Below, piece by piece: positions 8,339 through 17,659 of a stretch of 64,000 bases of DNA (position 1 is its first letter; each line of letters starts with the position of its first letter). The stretch spans positions 186,001 through 250,000 of the forward strand of contig CAZLRH010000002.1 of the NCBI GenBank assembly GCA_964562015.1. The letters are read 5' to 3'. The notes below the pieces were generated by a model that was not told where the DNA came from, did no database searches, and worked only from the letters and a program-made list of their open reading frames with translations. The stretch is from CAZLRH01 sp964562015. Lineage in GTDB: Bacteria > Verrucomicrobiota > Verrucomicrobiia > Opitutales > JABDGR01. Made by a program: the position numbers and the translations under genes.

Positions 8339-11300
8339 ATGAAAAAGATTCTCCCTCCCCGCTGGCTGGCCGCCGCACTCCTCGCCACTTTTCTCGCCAA
8401 TTGTGTTGCGCCCACGCAGGCGGCCAACACGCCGAAAACAGTCACCCTGGATCATTTTGCGCTGGCCGGTCACTATGCCGATGGCGAGGTCACCTTCACG
8501 CTCCGGGCCCAGGCGAAAAGCCCTTCCGGCACCGAGGGCGAGGTCGCGCTGCTGACCGGACCCATCAGCCTCACCGCGGTGCCCGAAGGATTGGTCAAGC
8601 GGCTCGAGACCCGCGATGATTCCATTCTGCTGAAATACAACAGTGCCTCCGCGCTGCCGATTGAGTTGCCGTTTCATGCGCAAATCAAGGAGGCGGACGG
8701 CTGGAAGATGATTGAATTCACGCCCGCCGCGGCGAACCTCCGCGTGCTCGTGCTCGATGGCTGGCCTGACGCGGCGAAACTGGAGCTGCCCGACGCCTCC
8801 CAGCCGGTGCGCGAAAACGGCCGCGTGACCGTCAATCTCCCCGGCCAGGGCCCCGTGCGCCTACGCTGGAAGGACGTGCCGCCCGAGGGCGCGGGCAAGT
8901 TGTTTTTCTCGGCGGACGGCGCCGTGGTCGTGACCGTCGCCCCCGGCATTTTGCAGCAAACCGATACGCTCACCCTCCGCGTGCTGCAGGGGAAATTGGA
9001 GAAATTTTCCGTGGATATTTTCGGCGACGGCCAGGTGACCAACGTGGATGGCCCGGGCATACTTAATTGGGCCATCGCCCCGGGCGCAACTTCCGGCCAG
9101 CGTCGCTTGACCATCCAGCTCAACGCCCCGCGCACCGGCGAATATCCCCTAAAAGTGCAAACGCAGACGCCCCTGCCCGCGTTGCCCGCGACGGTCACGC
9201 CGCCGCGTCTGGTGCCGGTGGATGCGCTCAGCTACGGCGGTTTCCTGCGCGTGCAAAACGAAGGCGCGGTGCGCCTCGAGGTGCTGGACACCAACGGACT
9301 TTCGCAAATTGCGCCGGAGCAGTTTGCGCCGGTCAAAGTCGGCGCGCCCTCGACGCAGGCCTTCGCTTACCGTTTTGCCGACGCCGGTTTTACTTACCAT
9401 GTGCGGGGCGACAATGTGAGCCCCGAGCTCAGCACGACCGCGGTGCTCACGTACCATCTCGGCGAATCCGAGGTTTCGCTCGATGCGCAGATTGATCTCG
9501 ATATTCGCGAAGCGCCCTTGCGCGAACTGAATTTGATCGGCCCGGCGGACTGGTCGGTGGCGCAACTGGAAGCGCCGGACTTGTCGGACTATTTTGTCAC
9601 TCCGGCCGGCAACGGCACGGTGCGCCTGCGCCTCGTCTTCGCCAAGCCGGAACTCGGACGGCAGGCGGTGCACCTGCGCCTCGAACGCAATGCGGCGCTG
9701 ACAGGCGAAACGTGGAACCTACCGCCGCTCACGATTGAGAAAGTGAAAACGACGCGGGGCTTTGTTGGCGTGACGGCGAATCCGGGGCTGCGCCTGACCG
9801 CCACGAATGTGGACAACTTGAGCGACGCCGGCCCCAGCTCGTTTCCGCAACGCGTGGAGAATTTGCAGGCCGCCTGGCGCTTCCTCGACAAACCGTGGAC
9901 CGCCACGCTGAAGATTGAACGCCTCACCTCCACCATTCAGGCGGACGGCCTGCAGCTTTTCTCCATCGGGCAGGGTGTGATTTACGGCAGCACGGTGCTG
10001 AACCTGCAAATCACGGGCGCGCCCGTCACGGTGCTGCGCCTGCAAAACTCCGGCAACTACCGCAACTTGGTTTTCACGGGACGCGACTTGCGCAATCAAA
10101 CGTTGCGCGACGACGGTGTGTTTGAAGTCAATCTCCAGCATCCGACCACTGGCGCGTACACGCTGCTGGCCACCTACGAAATGCCGTTCGACGACGCGGG
10201 CACCACCTTGCCCTGCACGGGCTTGGTGCCGCTGAATGTGCAGTCCGAGCAAGGCTACATTCTCGTGGCGAGCAGCCATCCGTACAACGTCACGCCGGGC
10301 AATCTCTCGGCGGGGTTGATTCGCCTGGAAAACGCGGAGATCCCGGCGGAGTACAAGCTGCTGACCGAAGCGCCGATTCTCGCGTCGTACCAATATTCGG
10401 CCCGGCCATTCAGCGCCTCGATGAACCTGGCCCTGCTGCCGCCCGGGCGCGTGGTGGACCAGGTGGTGGACATCGCGCAACTGGACACGCATATCTCGGC
10501 CGCGGGGGAATTGCGCACGACCGCCAGCTATTTGATCAAGAGCAAGAGCCACGACCATTTGCGCGTGACGCTGCCCGCGGGTGCGAAGCTTTGGAGTATT
10601 GCCGTGGGCGACAATCCGGTCGTCGCCGTGGCCGACAAAAATGCGCTGCTGGTGCCGCTGCCGCGCCAAGGCGACCCGAATGTGCCCTTGCTCGTTAAAA
10701 TTGATTACGGCATGGCCATCGACAAACCGGATCACATCGGGGTGGCGGCGCCCACGCTCGACGCACCAGCCCTGGTCACCGATTGGTACCTGACGGCGGA
10801 TCCGCATCATGTCCTCAAGCCGCTGGGGGCCGCGCCGTTGGATGAAGCGCCGCATACCACCGCGCTGGCGTGGTTGGGCCAGATGGCCTTGAGCGACCAC
10901 TATCCGGAGGGCCGCCGCGCCTTTTGGAAAGGCGTCTGCTTCTCTATTGCGGGCCTGGTTTTGCTGCGCCTCGTGCGTGGACGCGCGTGGTGGGTGCGCG
11001 GCGCCGGCGGCCTGGCGGCGTGCGCTCTGGGGTTGGTGGGCCTGCAACTTTTTATGCTCGTGGGCCTCAATGCCATCCACTCGAGTTCGACCGCGGAAGA
11101 CCAACTGAGTCCCTATGCTTCGCTGGCGATTCCAACCCTCGCCGTGGCACCGTACACCGGCCCGCTGGCGGCCGGCCGTCAGGTGCATTTGTCGGTGCCG
11201 CTGGTCGAGGCCAATCACACGCTGGCCTACGATTTTGCGAGCGAAGCCACGCCGGAAGCCGCCCGCTATCAGCCCGCGGCGTGGCTGCTTTTGCCGGGAG

Positions 11301-14300
11301 CGCTGCTGCTGCTCGGCAGCTTTCGTCCATCGACCAAACGCGGCCCGTTGCTTTTCGCGCTGGCTGCGTTGTTCCTGCTCGGCGGCACGCTGGGCCTGCC
11401 GGAAGCGCCTTTTTGGTTTTGTCTGACGCTGGCACTCCTCCTGGAATGGCTCGGCGCGCGCGGTCTGCTGGCCCTGCGCTCTGGACCGCGCCCCGCGCCG
11501 GTCGGCCACGCGCCGGACCCGCTCGCCGTGACGGCGGCGCTCGTGCTCGCGCTGTGGTTTGGCCACTCGCCCGCAGTGAAAGCCGCCACCGCGCCATCCG
11601 TCGCCCCCAAAACAATTCCGGCAGCTCAGATCATTGCTGACAGCATTTCCACGCCGGTTCCCGCGCCAACGCCATCCACCCCGCCGTGCGGCGTGATTGT
11701 TTCACTGACCCAGCACGGCACGGTCGTGAAAGATGGCTTTGTGCGCCTGCAGGCGGAGTTGCTCTGGCGCGCCGACCGCGGCGACAAAATCACGCTTCTG
11801 CGCGCTCCGGCGGTGCTCACGGCTTTCGAGGGCGCAAAAACCGGCGTGCTCCTCACCCAGGAAGCCACGGACACGGGCACCAATTACATATTGACTGCTA
11901 ATGATACGGGAACATTTAATATTTCCTTTGCTTATGAAGAACGGGCGGAGGCCTCGTCCAATCTGGCCGGGGGCGCGGGCGTGACCCTCCCCACCCCGGG
12001 CGGCCTCGTGAATGAAATCACGCTCGATTTTGAGCAGCCGGATCTCGAAGCCAGCGCGCCTGGGGCCATCACGCTGCGCACGACCACCAACGAACAGAAT
12101 CTTTTGCATGTGGTTGCCGCCTATGCGCCCGGTGCCGCGCCCGCATTGCGGTGGGTGCCGCGCGCGCGGGATTTAAAAACGGAGAAGCCCGCTTTTTACG
12201 CGGTCTGGCAGCAACTCTTTGTCCCCTCCGCCGGCATTGTGGACGGGCGGCATGAAGTGCTGGTGCGCCTGGCCCAGGGCGAAATCAAGGAGCTGACCTT
12301 CAGCGTGCCGCCGGGTTTGACCATTGCCAATGTGCTGGCCGACGGCCTGACCGTCTGGCGCTTCGATCCGGACCAGCACAAGTTGATTACCTATTTTGAA
12401 CCCGCGCGCAAAGCGGACTTCTCCCTCGTCATCCGCTCCCAGGCGGCGACCTCGCCGCTGCCGGCGCAAACCACCCTCGCGCCGCTGCGCCTTGACGGCG
12501 CGACGGGTGAAGTCGGCAGCCTCCTCGCCATCGCCACCGGCACGGAAGTGCAGCTCAGCCCCAATCTCACGACCGAGGGACTGGCCGATATCAACCCCGC
12601 GGATTTTCCCGCGCGCCTGGCGCAGAATGCCTCGACACCCAACAATGCTTTGACCGTGCGCCGCGCCTATTCCTACGGCGCCGCCCCGGCGTCGCTCAAA
12701 CTCGAGGCGCTGGCGGTCGAGCCCGACGTGCGCGTCGCCACGCAACAGACGCTTTCGCTCGGGGAGGACCGGCTCGTGTTGGTGACGCGGCTCGACGTGA
12801 CCGTCGCGCGCGCGGGCATTTTTCAATTGAGTTTTATTCTACCGCCCGGGCTGGAACTGGAAACCCTCAGCGGCCCGCAGTTGAGCCACTGGCTGGAGGC
12901 CGATGCGCCCGAGGGCCGCCTGGTGACGATGTATTTAAAAAGCAAAACACAGGGTGCCGCGCGCTTTGACCTGACGCTCAGCGGACCCGGCGTGTCGGCG
13001 GCGAAAAACTGGAGCCTCCCGCGCGTCATCGTGCGCGAGGCCGCCAAACAAACCGGCGACCTCGCCATTTTGCCTGAAATCGGCCTGCGGCCCAACCTGG
13101 TGACGCATACGAACCTCACGCAGGTGGACCCGCGGCAATTCGGCATCACCGATGACCGCGCCCTCGCCTTCCGACTGCTGCAAAGCGACTGGAACCTCGC
13201 CTTCGACATTGAAAAAATCGACCCGTGGATTCAGGTGAAATCCCTGCAAGATGTCACGGTGCGCGAGGGGCTGACCGAGGTGCGCGCCTCGCTGGATTAT
13301 GATATTCAAAACGCGGGCGTGCGCGAGTTGCGGCTGAAATTGCCGGCCAACGCCGTGGGCGTGCACATCAGCGGCGCCCAGGTCGGCGACACCGTTGAGA
13401 ATCCGACGACGCCCGGCGAATGGCTCGTGCACCTCCAGCGTCGCGCCCTGGGCAAGCTCAACATGCAGGTCACTTACCAGATCCTGCCGACCGGCAACGA
13501 CCAGAACCTGGCGCTGGCCGGCGTGCAAACGCCCGGCACCAATGTGCAAAACGGCTACCTCGCCATTCGCGCGCGGGGCCGCCTCGAAGCCCGGGTGCCC
13601 AATCCGCCCGCCGCCTTGCAAAAAACGGACTGGGAATCCGTGCCCCTGGAAACCCGACGGCTGTTCGACGCCTCAGCGCCGAGCCTCGCGTTTCGCGTCG
13701 TGGATGCGAATTATGCGGTGGCCGTGGAAATCGCCCGGCATGAAGCCGCGGACATGCTGCCCGCCCGCGTGCTGTCCGCCGACTTGCGCTCGCTCGTTTC
13801 GCCGGACGGACAACTGCTGACGATTGCGACGGTGAAACTGCGGCCCGGCGGCAAGCGCAACTTGAACCTGCGTCTGCCCGCCGACGGCCAATTCTGGTTC
13901 GCCTTTGTGAATGACAAGGGCGTGAACCCGAGCCTCGGCGGCGCCAAGGGCGACGAAATCCTCCTGCCGCTCGAGCCCCACCCGGTGCAAGGCCAGCCCA
14001 CCGTGGTCGAATTTTTCTACTCCCAACCGTTGGCGGGCGCCGGGCGGCTGGACAACGCGACGCTCGCCGGCCCGAAATTCGACCTGCCGCTGGAAAATAT
14101 TTCCTGGGAATTATTCCTACCCGATGCCTGGACGGTCACCACCTGGCCCAAACTCTGGCAGCGGGTGGAGCTCGAGCCCGCTGCGCGCGCGTCGGCCTGG
14201 CGCAGCCTGAAGGATTATTTGAGCAGCGAAAGCGACCGGGAGAAGGAGCAAGTCAACGCCGCCAACGGTTATCTCGCGGCGGGCAACCAACTGCTGCTCA

Positions 14301-14875
14301 AGGGCGAGCAGCAGCAGGCCCGGGACCTTTTCAGCAACGCGTACCAGATTTCGAAGAGCAGCGCGGCGTTGAATGAGGACGCACGGGTGCAATGGCAAAA
14401 CACGCTCGAGCAGCAGGCGCTCGTCGGCCTGGCCAACCGCCGGAACAATTTCATCGTGAGCAACGGCGGCACGCTGGCCAGCGGCGCCAACCCGGCCGCG
14501 CCTGCCGGCGGCGGGGGCGACAACGGCGTGCTTTCGCAAACCGCAGTTTTGAATTTCACCGATCAGCAGGCGCGCATGGTGCTCGGCACGAATGATGCGC
14601 AGGACAACGCCGTCCTCGCCCAGCTCGCGCAGCGCCTGGTGCAGCAGCAATCGGCCACCCTCCCGCAGCCGGCCGCCATCCGCGCCACGTTGCCTGAACG
14701 GGGAACGACGTACAAATTTACGCAATCGTTGCAAGTCAATCCCTGGTCCGACCTGACGTTGAATCTGACGGCGGGCCCGGCGACCTCGAAAGCGTGGTCG
14801 GGCTTGGCCGCGCTGGCTGCGCTTGGCGCGCTGGTGCTCGCCGCCGGCGCGGTGGGCCGCCTGAAGCGCGCGTAG
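8339..14875 (+). CDS. Giant exported multi-pass protein of unknown function
   Basis: The 2178-residue protein begins with a Sec-type signal peptide (MKKILPPRWLAAALLATFL, cleavage probably after TQA). The first 850 residues look like a chain of beta-sandwich modules. A cluster of about five or six hydrophobic helices covers about 860-1085 (for example AGLVLLRLV and LLLPGALLLLGSF). A second long beta-rich region follows (about 1090-1950), then a TPR-like segment (about 1965-2040, GNQLLLKGEQQQARDLFSNA) and a C-terminal membrane helix (about 2152-2172) ending in KRA. I recognise no enzymatic motif. It follows the VWA gene by 116 bp on the same strand, which suggests joint work at the cell envelope. 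Its stop lies only 9 bp from the stop of the convergent TPR gene. Confidence 0.7.
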   Translation: MKKILPPRWLAAALLATFLANCVAPTQAANTPKTVTLDHFALAGHYADGEVTFTLRAQAKSPSGTEGEVALLTGPISLTAVPEGLVKRLETRDDSILLKYNSASALPIELPFHAQIKEADGWKMIEFTPAAANLRVLVLDGWPDAAKLELPDASQPVRENGRVTVNLPGQGPVRLRWKDVPPEGAGKLFFSADGAVVVTVAPGILQQTDTLTLRVLQGKLEKFSVDIFGDGQVTNVDGPGILNWAIAPGATSGQRRLTIQLNAPRTGEYPLKVQTQTPLPALPATVTPPRLVPVDALSYGGFLRVQNEGAVRLEVLDTNGLSQIAPEQFAPVKVGAPSTQAFAYRFADAGFTYHVRGDNVSPELSTTAVLTYHLGESEVSLDAQIDLDIREAPLRELNLIGPADWSVAQLEAPDLSDYFVTPAGNGTVRLRLVFAKPELGRQAVHLRLERNAALTGETWNLPPLTIEKVKTTRGFVGVTANPGLRLTATNVDNLSDAGPSSFPQRVENLQAAWRFLDKPWTATLKIERLTSTIQADGLQLFSIGQGVIYGSTVLNLQITGAPVTVLRLQNSGNYRNLVFTGRDLRNQTLRDDGVFEVNLQHPTTGAYTLLATYEMPFDDAGTTLPCTGLVPLNVQSEQGYILVASSHPYNVTPGNLSAGLIRLENAEIPAEYKLLTEAPILASYQYSARPFSASMNLALLPPGRVVDQVVDIAQLDTHISAAGELRTTASYLIKSKSHDHLRVTLPAGAKLWSIAVGDNPVVAVADKNALLVPLPRQGDPNVPLLVKIDYGMAIDKPDHIGVAAPTLDAPALVTDWYLTADPHHVLKPLGAAPLDEAPHTTALAWLGQMALSDHYPEGRRAFWKGVCFSIAGLVLLRLVRGRAWWVRGAGGLAACALGLVGLQLFMLVGLNAIHSSSTAEDQLSPYASLAIPTLAVAPYTGPLAAGRQVHLSVPLVEANHTLAYDFASEATPEAARYQPAAWLLLPGALLLLGSFRPSTKRGPLLFALAALFLLGGTLGLPEAPFWFCLTLALLLEWLGARGLLALRSGPRPAPVGHAPDPLAVTAALVLALWFGHSPAVKAATAPSVAPKTIPAAQIIADSISTPVPAPTPSTPPCGVIVSLTQHGTVVKDGFVRLQAELLWRADRGDKITLLRAPAVLTAFEGAKTGVLLTQEATDTGTNYILTANDTGTFNISFAYEERAEASSNLAGGAGVTLPTPGGLVNEITLDFEQPDLEASAPGAITLRTTTNEQNLLHVVAAYAPGAAPALRWVPRARDLKTEKPAFYAVWQQLFVPSAGIVDGRHEVLVRLAQGEIKELTFSVPPGLTIANVLADGLTVWRFDPDQHKLITYFEPARKADFSLVIRSQAATSPLPAQTTLAPLRLDGATGEVGSLLAIATGTEVQLSPNLTTEGLADINPADFPARLAQNASTPNNALTVRRAYSYGAAPASLKLEALAVEPDVRVATQQTLSLGEDRLVLVTRLDVTVARAGIFQLSFILPPGLELETLSGPQLSHWLEADAPEGRLVTMYLKSKTQGAARFDLTLSGPGVSAAKNWSLPRVIVREAAKQTGDLAILPEIGLRPNLVTHTNLTQVDPRQFGITDDRALAFRLLQSDWNLAFDIEKIDPWIQVKSLQDVTVREGLTEVRASLDYDIQNAGVRELRLKLPANAVGVHISGAQVGDTVENPTTPGEWLVHLQRRALGKLNMQVTYQILPTGNDQNLALAGVQTPGTNVQNGYLAIRARGRLEARVPNPPAALQKTDWESVPLETRRLFDASAPSLAFRVVDANYAVAVEIARHEAADMLPARVLSADLRSLVSPDGQLLTIATVKLRPGGKRNLNLRLPADGQFWFAFVNDKGVNPSLGGAKGDEILLPLEPHPVQGQPTVVEFFYSQPLAGAGRLDNATLAGPKFDLPLENISWELFLPDAWTVTTWPKLWQRVELEPAARASAWRSLKDYLSSESDREKEQVNAANGYLAAGNQLLLKGEQQQARDLFSNAYQISKSSAALNEDARVQWQNTLEQQALVGLANRRNNFIVSNGGTLASGANPAAPAGGGGDNGVLSQTAVLNFTDQQARMVLGTNDAQDNAVLAQLAQRLVQQQSATLPQPAAIRATLPERGTTYKFTQSLQVNPWSDLTLNLTAGPATSKAWSGLAALAALGALVLAAGAVGRLKRA

Positions 14876-14884
14876 GCCGGAATC

Positions 14885-17659
14885 CTAAACGCCCGGTGTA
14901 GCCGCAGCCGCCGGAGTGGCGGAGGGAACGGGCGAAGCCGGCGCATCGGGGGCGTTCGGCGGCTTCTGCAAACGCATCTTCGCCATCGGGGCAAATTCAT
15001 CGAGCCCGCGTTCAATCACGAGGCGGTACAAACTCTGCGCTTCATTCAACTTGTTTTCCTGCTCATACAAATTCGCCAAATAGAAAATGCAGCGGCCCAT
15101 CCAATACCGGCCCTCGCCCTGCTGGCCGAGGTCCGCGCCGTAAGCCGGGTCGTCGCGCAGGGGCGCGATTACCGACCAGTAGGTGACTTCGGCATTCTCG
15201 CGCTCGGCGGCGGTGCCCGATTGCAGGAGAAAGCCCAATTTGAAACCGGCTTCCACGCGTGCATCCACCGGCAGGCTCGTCGAGGCGACCAGATTTTCGA
15301 GCGCGTCAATGGCCGCGGCCCGCCGCCCCTTGTCCTGCCCGGCCAGGGCCACCAGACAATCCGCGCGCGCCATAGCCACGCGGTCGCGCATCGGGTGATT
15401 GGGCCAGTTCGCGAGCAAAACATCATAGGCGGCCAGGGCGTCTTTGACATTGTTGCGTTTGCGTTCGAGGTCGCCCGCGAGCCGCAAGGCATCGTAGACC
15501 AGCGGACTGTCCTTATAATTTGAGCGCAGGAGCGCCAGCAGCGCCAGCGCATCCTCGTTTTGATTGCGGGTGGCGGCGTTGAGCGCTGCATAATACAAGG
15601 CCAGCGGCGCGAAATCAGATTGTGGAAATCGCTGGACCAAATCCTTCATCATGGTCTGGGCCTTGGCAAAATTGCCCGCGACGGCCTCCTGGCTGGCCTC
15701 GTCGAAAATCGATTGGGCGGCGGCGTTGGACTTGGGAAAGTCGGCGCGCAGTTTCTCAAACAGCCGCGTGTAGTCGTCCTTGTTGCCGGCCAGCAGGGCG
15801 GCCTGGCCGCGCAAAAGCAAGGCGCTGGCGCGCAATTCATCGTTCGCGGCCGCATCGCCCGGCGGCAAAGCATCAAGGGCCGCCTGAAAAGCGTTGGCGC
15901 GCGCGAGGGCCGAAGGCTGGCGCACGGACACCGCAAGCTGGGCTGAAAGCCAGCGCAAGCGCAGCGCCAGGTCCGCGGGCGGTTCATTCGCGCCGGGCGT
16001 GAGCAATTGATCGAGGCGGTCCAGCGCTTCCGTGTCGCGCCCGAGGTCGCGCAGGGTGCTCAAGACACTCCACCAGGCACGCCAGCGGTCCAACGGCTCC
16101 ACGTCCGCGCGGCCGGCTGTGTCGTCGAGATTTTTTAAGGCGGCTTCCGGGTGGCCGGCGCGCAACTGGCTTTGCACCGCGCGAAAGAGGAGCACACCGC
16201 GCGGGGCGGGCGGCATCGGATCCGTCAGCAATCCGGCGTACAATTCGGCGGCATTGCGAAAGTCGCCGTTCAAATAATAGAGATCGGCCTGCAACGCGGA
16301 AAGGCGGGCCCGTTCGGGGCCTTCGGGCAAATCCGTCCGCAGTTGGTTCACATAATCGGCGGCGGTGCGGTATTGCTTGGGCTCGCTCATCCACGCGATG
16401 TAGGCGAGCAACCCGAGTGCGGCCTGCCGCGAGGGCGATCCCGGAAACTGCTGGAGCAATTGCTGGGCATTGTCATTGGCCGCCTTCACCTGATTCTGGC
16501 TCAGGGCCAGTTGCGCCCGCAGCAGGTAAAGCTGGTCGAGGAGCGGATGCTTCTGGGCGTCGTTGATCAACTCGTCAAAAAAGGCCTGCTGCTCCTTGGG
16601 GTCGCTGACAAAGGCTTTGTTGTTCTGCAGCAACGCCAGGGCCCGCTCCATGGACAAGCGGTCGCGCCGGCCCGAGATGATTTCCTCCAGCCGCTGCATG
16701 CTGTTGTAGGAATCGGGATCCAGCAGACCGAGCAGCAGGCGTATCTCATCCCTCGTGTCGTCCTCCAAGGACCAGGAACGCCACAAATCCTGCGCGACCG
16801 CGAGCGCCTCGGCGTGGCGGTTCAATTTCTCGAGCACCACCGCGCGCAAGAGGCCGAACTTCACGCCCTCGCGCTGGCCGCGATATTTGTCGGCGCTCTG
16901 GCGCAAGGTGAGTTCGCGCGCGGGGGTCGCCTCCTCGGAGAGAATGAGGCCGCGTTGAAACGCCGCCTCGAACTGCGCCTGCTGCAAGGTGCCGGTGGCC
17001 GCATCGCGCGCCTGCTCGCGGGCCTTGTTCGCCGCCTCCATCTGCCCCATGTGGTCGGCCAGCAAACTTTGGGTGAAGAAATACCAGGGTCGGTCCGCCG
17101 ACGATAAACTGGCCGGTTCGACGGAAAGCAAGTGATTCGAGGCGTCCAGCCAGAGGCCCGCCCGCGCCTCCAACAGCGACAAGCGCAAGAAAAAGGCGGG
17201 CGAATTTTTCCCCGCCACATCGTACAGGGCCGCCCGCGCCTCGGCATCGCGACCCAACGCCAGCCGCACACTGGCGAGACCGAGGTTGATTTCATCTCGG
17301 CGCGCCACCGGCAGGTCCGCCGCGCTTAGGGCCTTAAGCAAAAGCGGTTCGGCCTGGGCCGGCAGGCCGGATTGCAGCGCCGCGAGGCCAACCTGCGCCG
17401 ATTGTTCCGCGGTGACAGTGGGAGCGACATCCGTCGGCGGCGGGGCCAGGGGCGCCTGCCGTTCCGCCGACGGGATGGCGGGACTCGTGGCACCGGCGGA
17501 AAAATCCGCGGCGGAACGCACCGGCGGAGCGACCGGCATCGGGGCCGGCGCGGTTTGCGCGGAGGCCAAGGCCCACGCCCCGCAGACACACAGCAACAGC
17601 CCGGCGGCGCGCCCGCCGCCCGGGAAAAATTCGTGCAAACCTCGACCAACGTAGTTCAT
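14885..17659 (-). CDS. Exported TPR-repeat protein
   Basis: This 924-residue protein has a signal peptide (hydrophobic AGLLLCVCGAWALASA, ending near residue 35), a proline-rich linker, and then about 20 helical repeats of TPR type along its whole length. Examples are AALQSGLPAQAEPLLLKAL and NFAKAQTMMKDLVQRFPQSDFAP; the latter resembles the outer-membrane-lipoprotein (YfiO/BamD-like) repeats. The proposed location is periplasmic. Its ATG overlaps the TGA of the preceding cyclophilin gene (ATGA), so the two are translationally coupled. The C-terminal 20 residues are Pro/Ala-rich. No catalytic motif is seen. Confidence 0.8.
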   Translation of the reverse strand: MNYVGRGLHEFFPGGGRAAGLLLCVCGAWALASAQTAPAPMPVAPPVRSAADFSAGATSPAIPSAERQAPLAPPPTDVAPTVTAEQSAQVGLAALQSGLPAQAEPLLLKALSAADLPVARRDEINLGLASVRLALGRDAEARAALYDVAGKNSPAFFLRLSLLEARAGLWLDASNHLLSVEPASLSSADRPWYFFTQSLLADHMGQMEAANKAREQARDAATGTLQQAQFEAAFQRGLILSEEATPARELTLRQSADKYRGQREGVKFGLLRAVVLEKLNRHAEALAVAQDLWRSWSLEDDTRDEIRLLLGLLDPDSYNSMQRLEEIISGRRDRLSMERALALLQNNKAFVSDPKEQQAFFDELINDAQKHPLLDQLYLLRAQLALSQNQVKAANDNAQQLLQQFPGSPSRQAALGLLAYIAWMSEPKQYRTAADYVNQLRTDLPEGPERARLSALQADLYYLNGDFRNAAELYAGLLTDPMPPAPRGVLLFRAVQSQLRAGHPEAALKNLDDTAGRADVEPLDRWRAWWSVLSTLRDLGRDTEALDRLDQLLTPGANEPPADLALRLRWLSAQLAVSVRQPSALARANAFQAALDALPPGDAAANDELRASALLLRGQAALLAGNKDDYTRLFEKLRADFPKSNAAAQSIFDEASQEAVAGNFAKAQTMMKDLVQRFPQSDFAPLALYYAALNAATRNQNEDALALLALLRSNYKDSPLVYDALRLAGDLERKRNNVKDALAAYDVLLANWPNHPMRDRVAMARADCLVALAGQDKGRRAAAIDALENLVASTSLPVDARVEAGFKLGFLLQSGTAAERENAEVTYWSVIAPLRDDPAYGADLGQQGEGRYWMGRCIFYLANLYEQENKLNEAQSLYRLVIERGLDEFAPMAKMRLQKPPNAPDAPASPVPSATPAAAATPGV

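Noticed and set aside
9719..11566. A 615-residue minus-strand open frame opposite the giant protein gene
   Set aside because: The translation is full of Arg, Gln and His and matches nothing recognisable. The plus-strand frame continues unbroken with protein-like composition.
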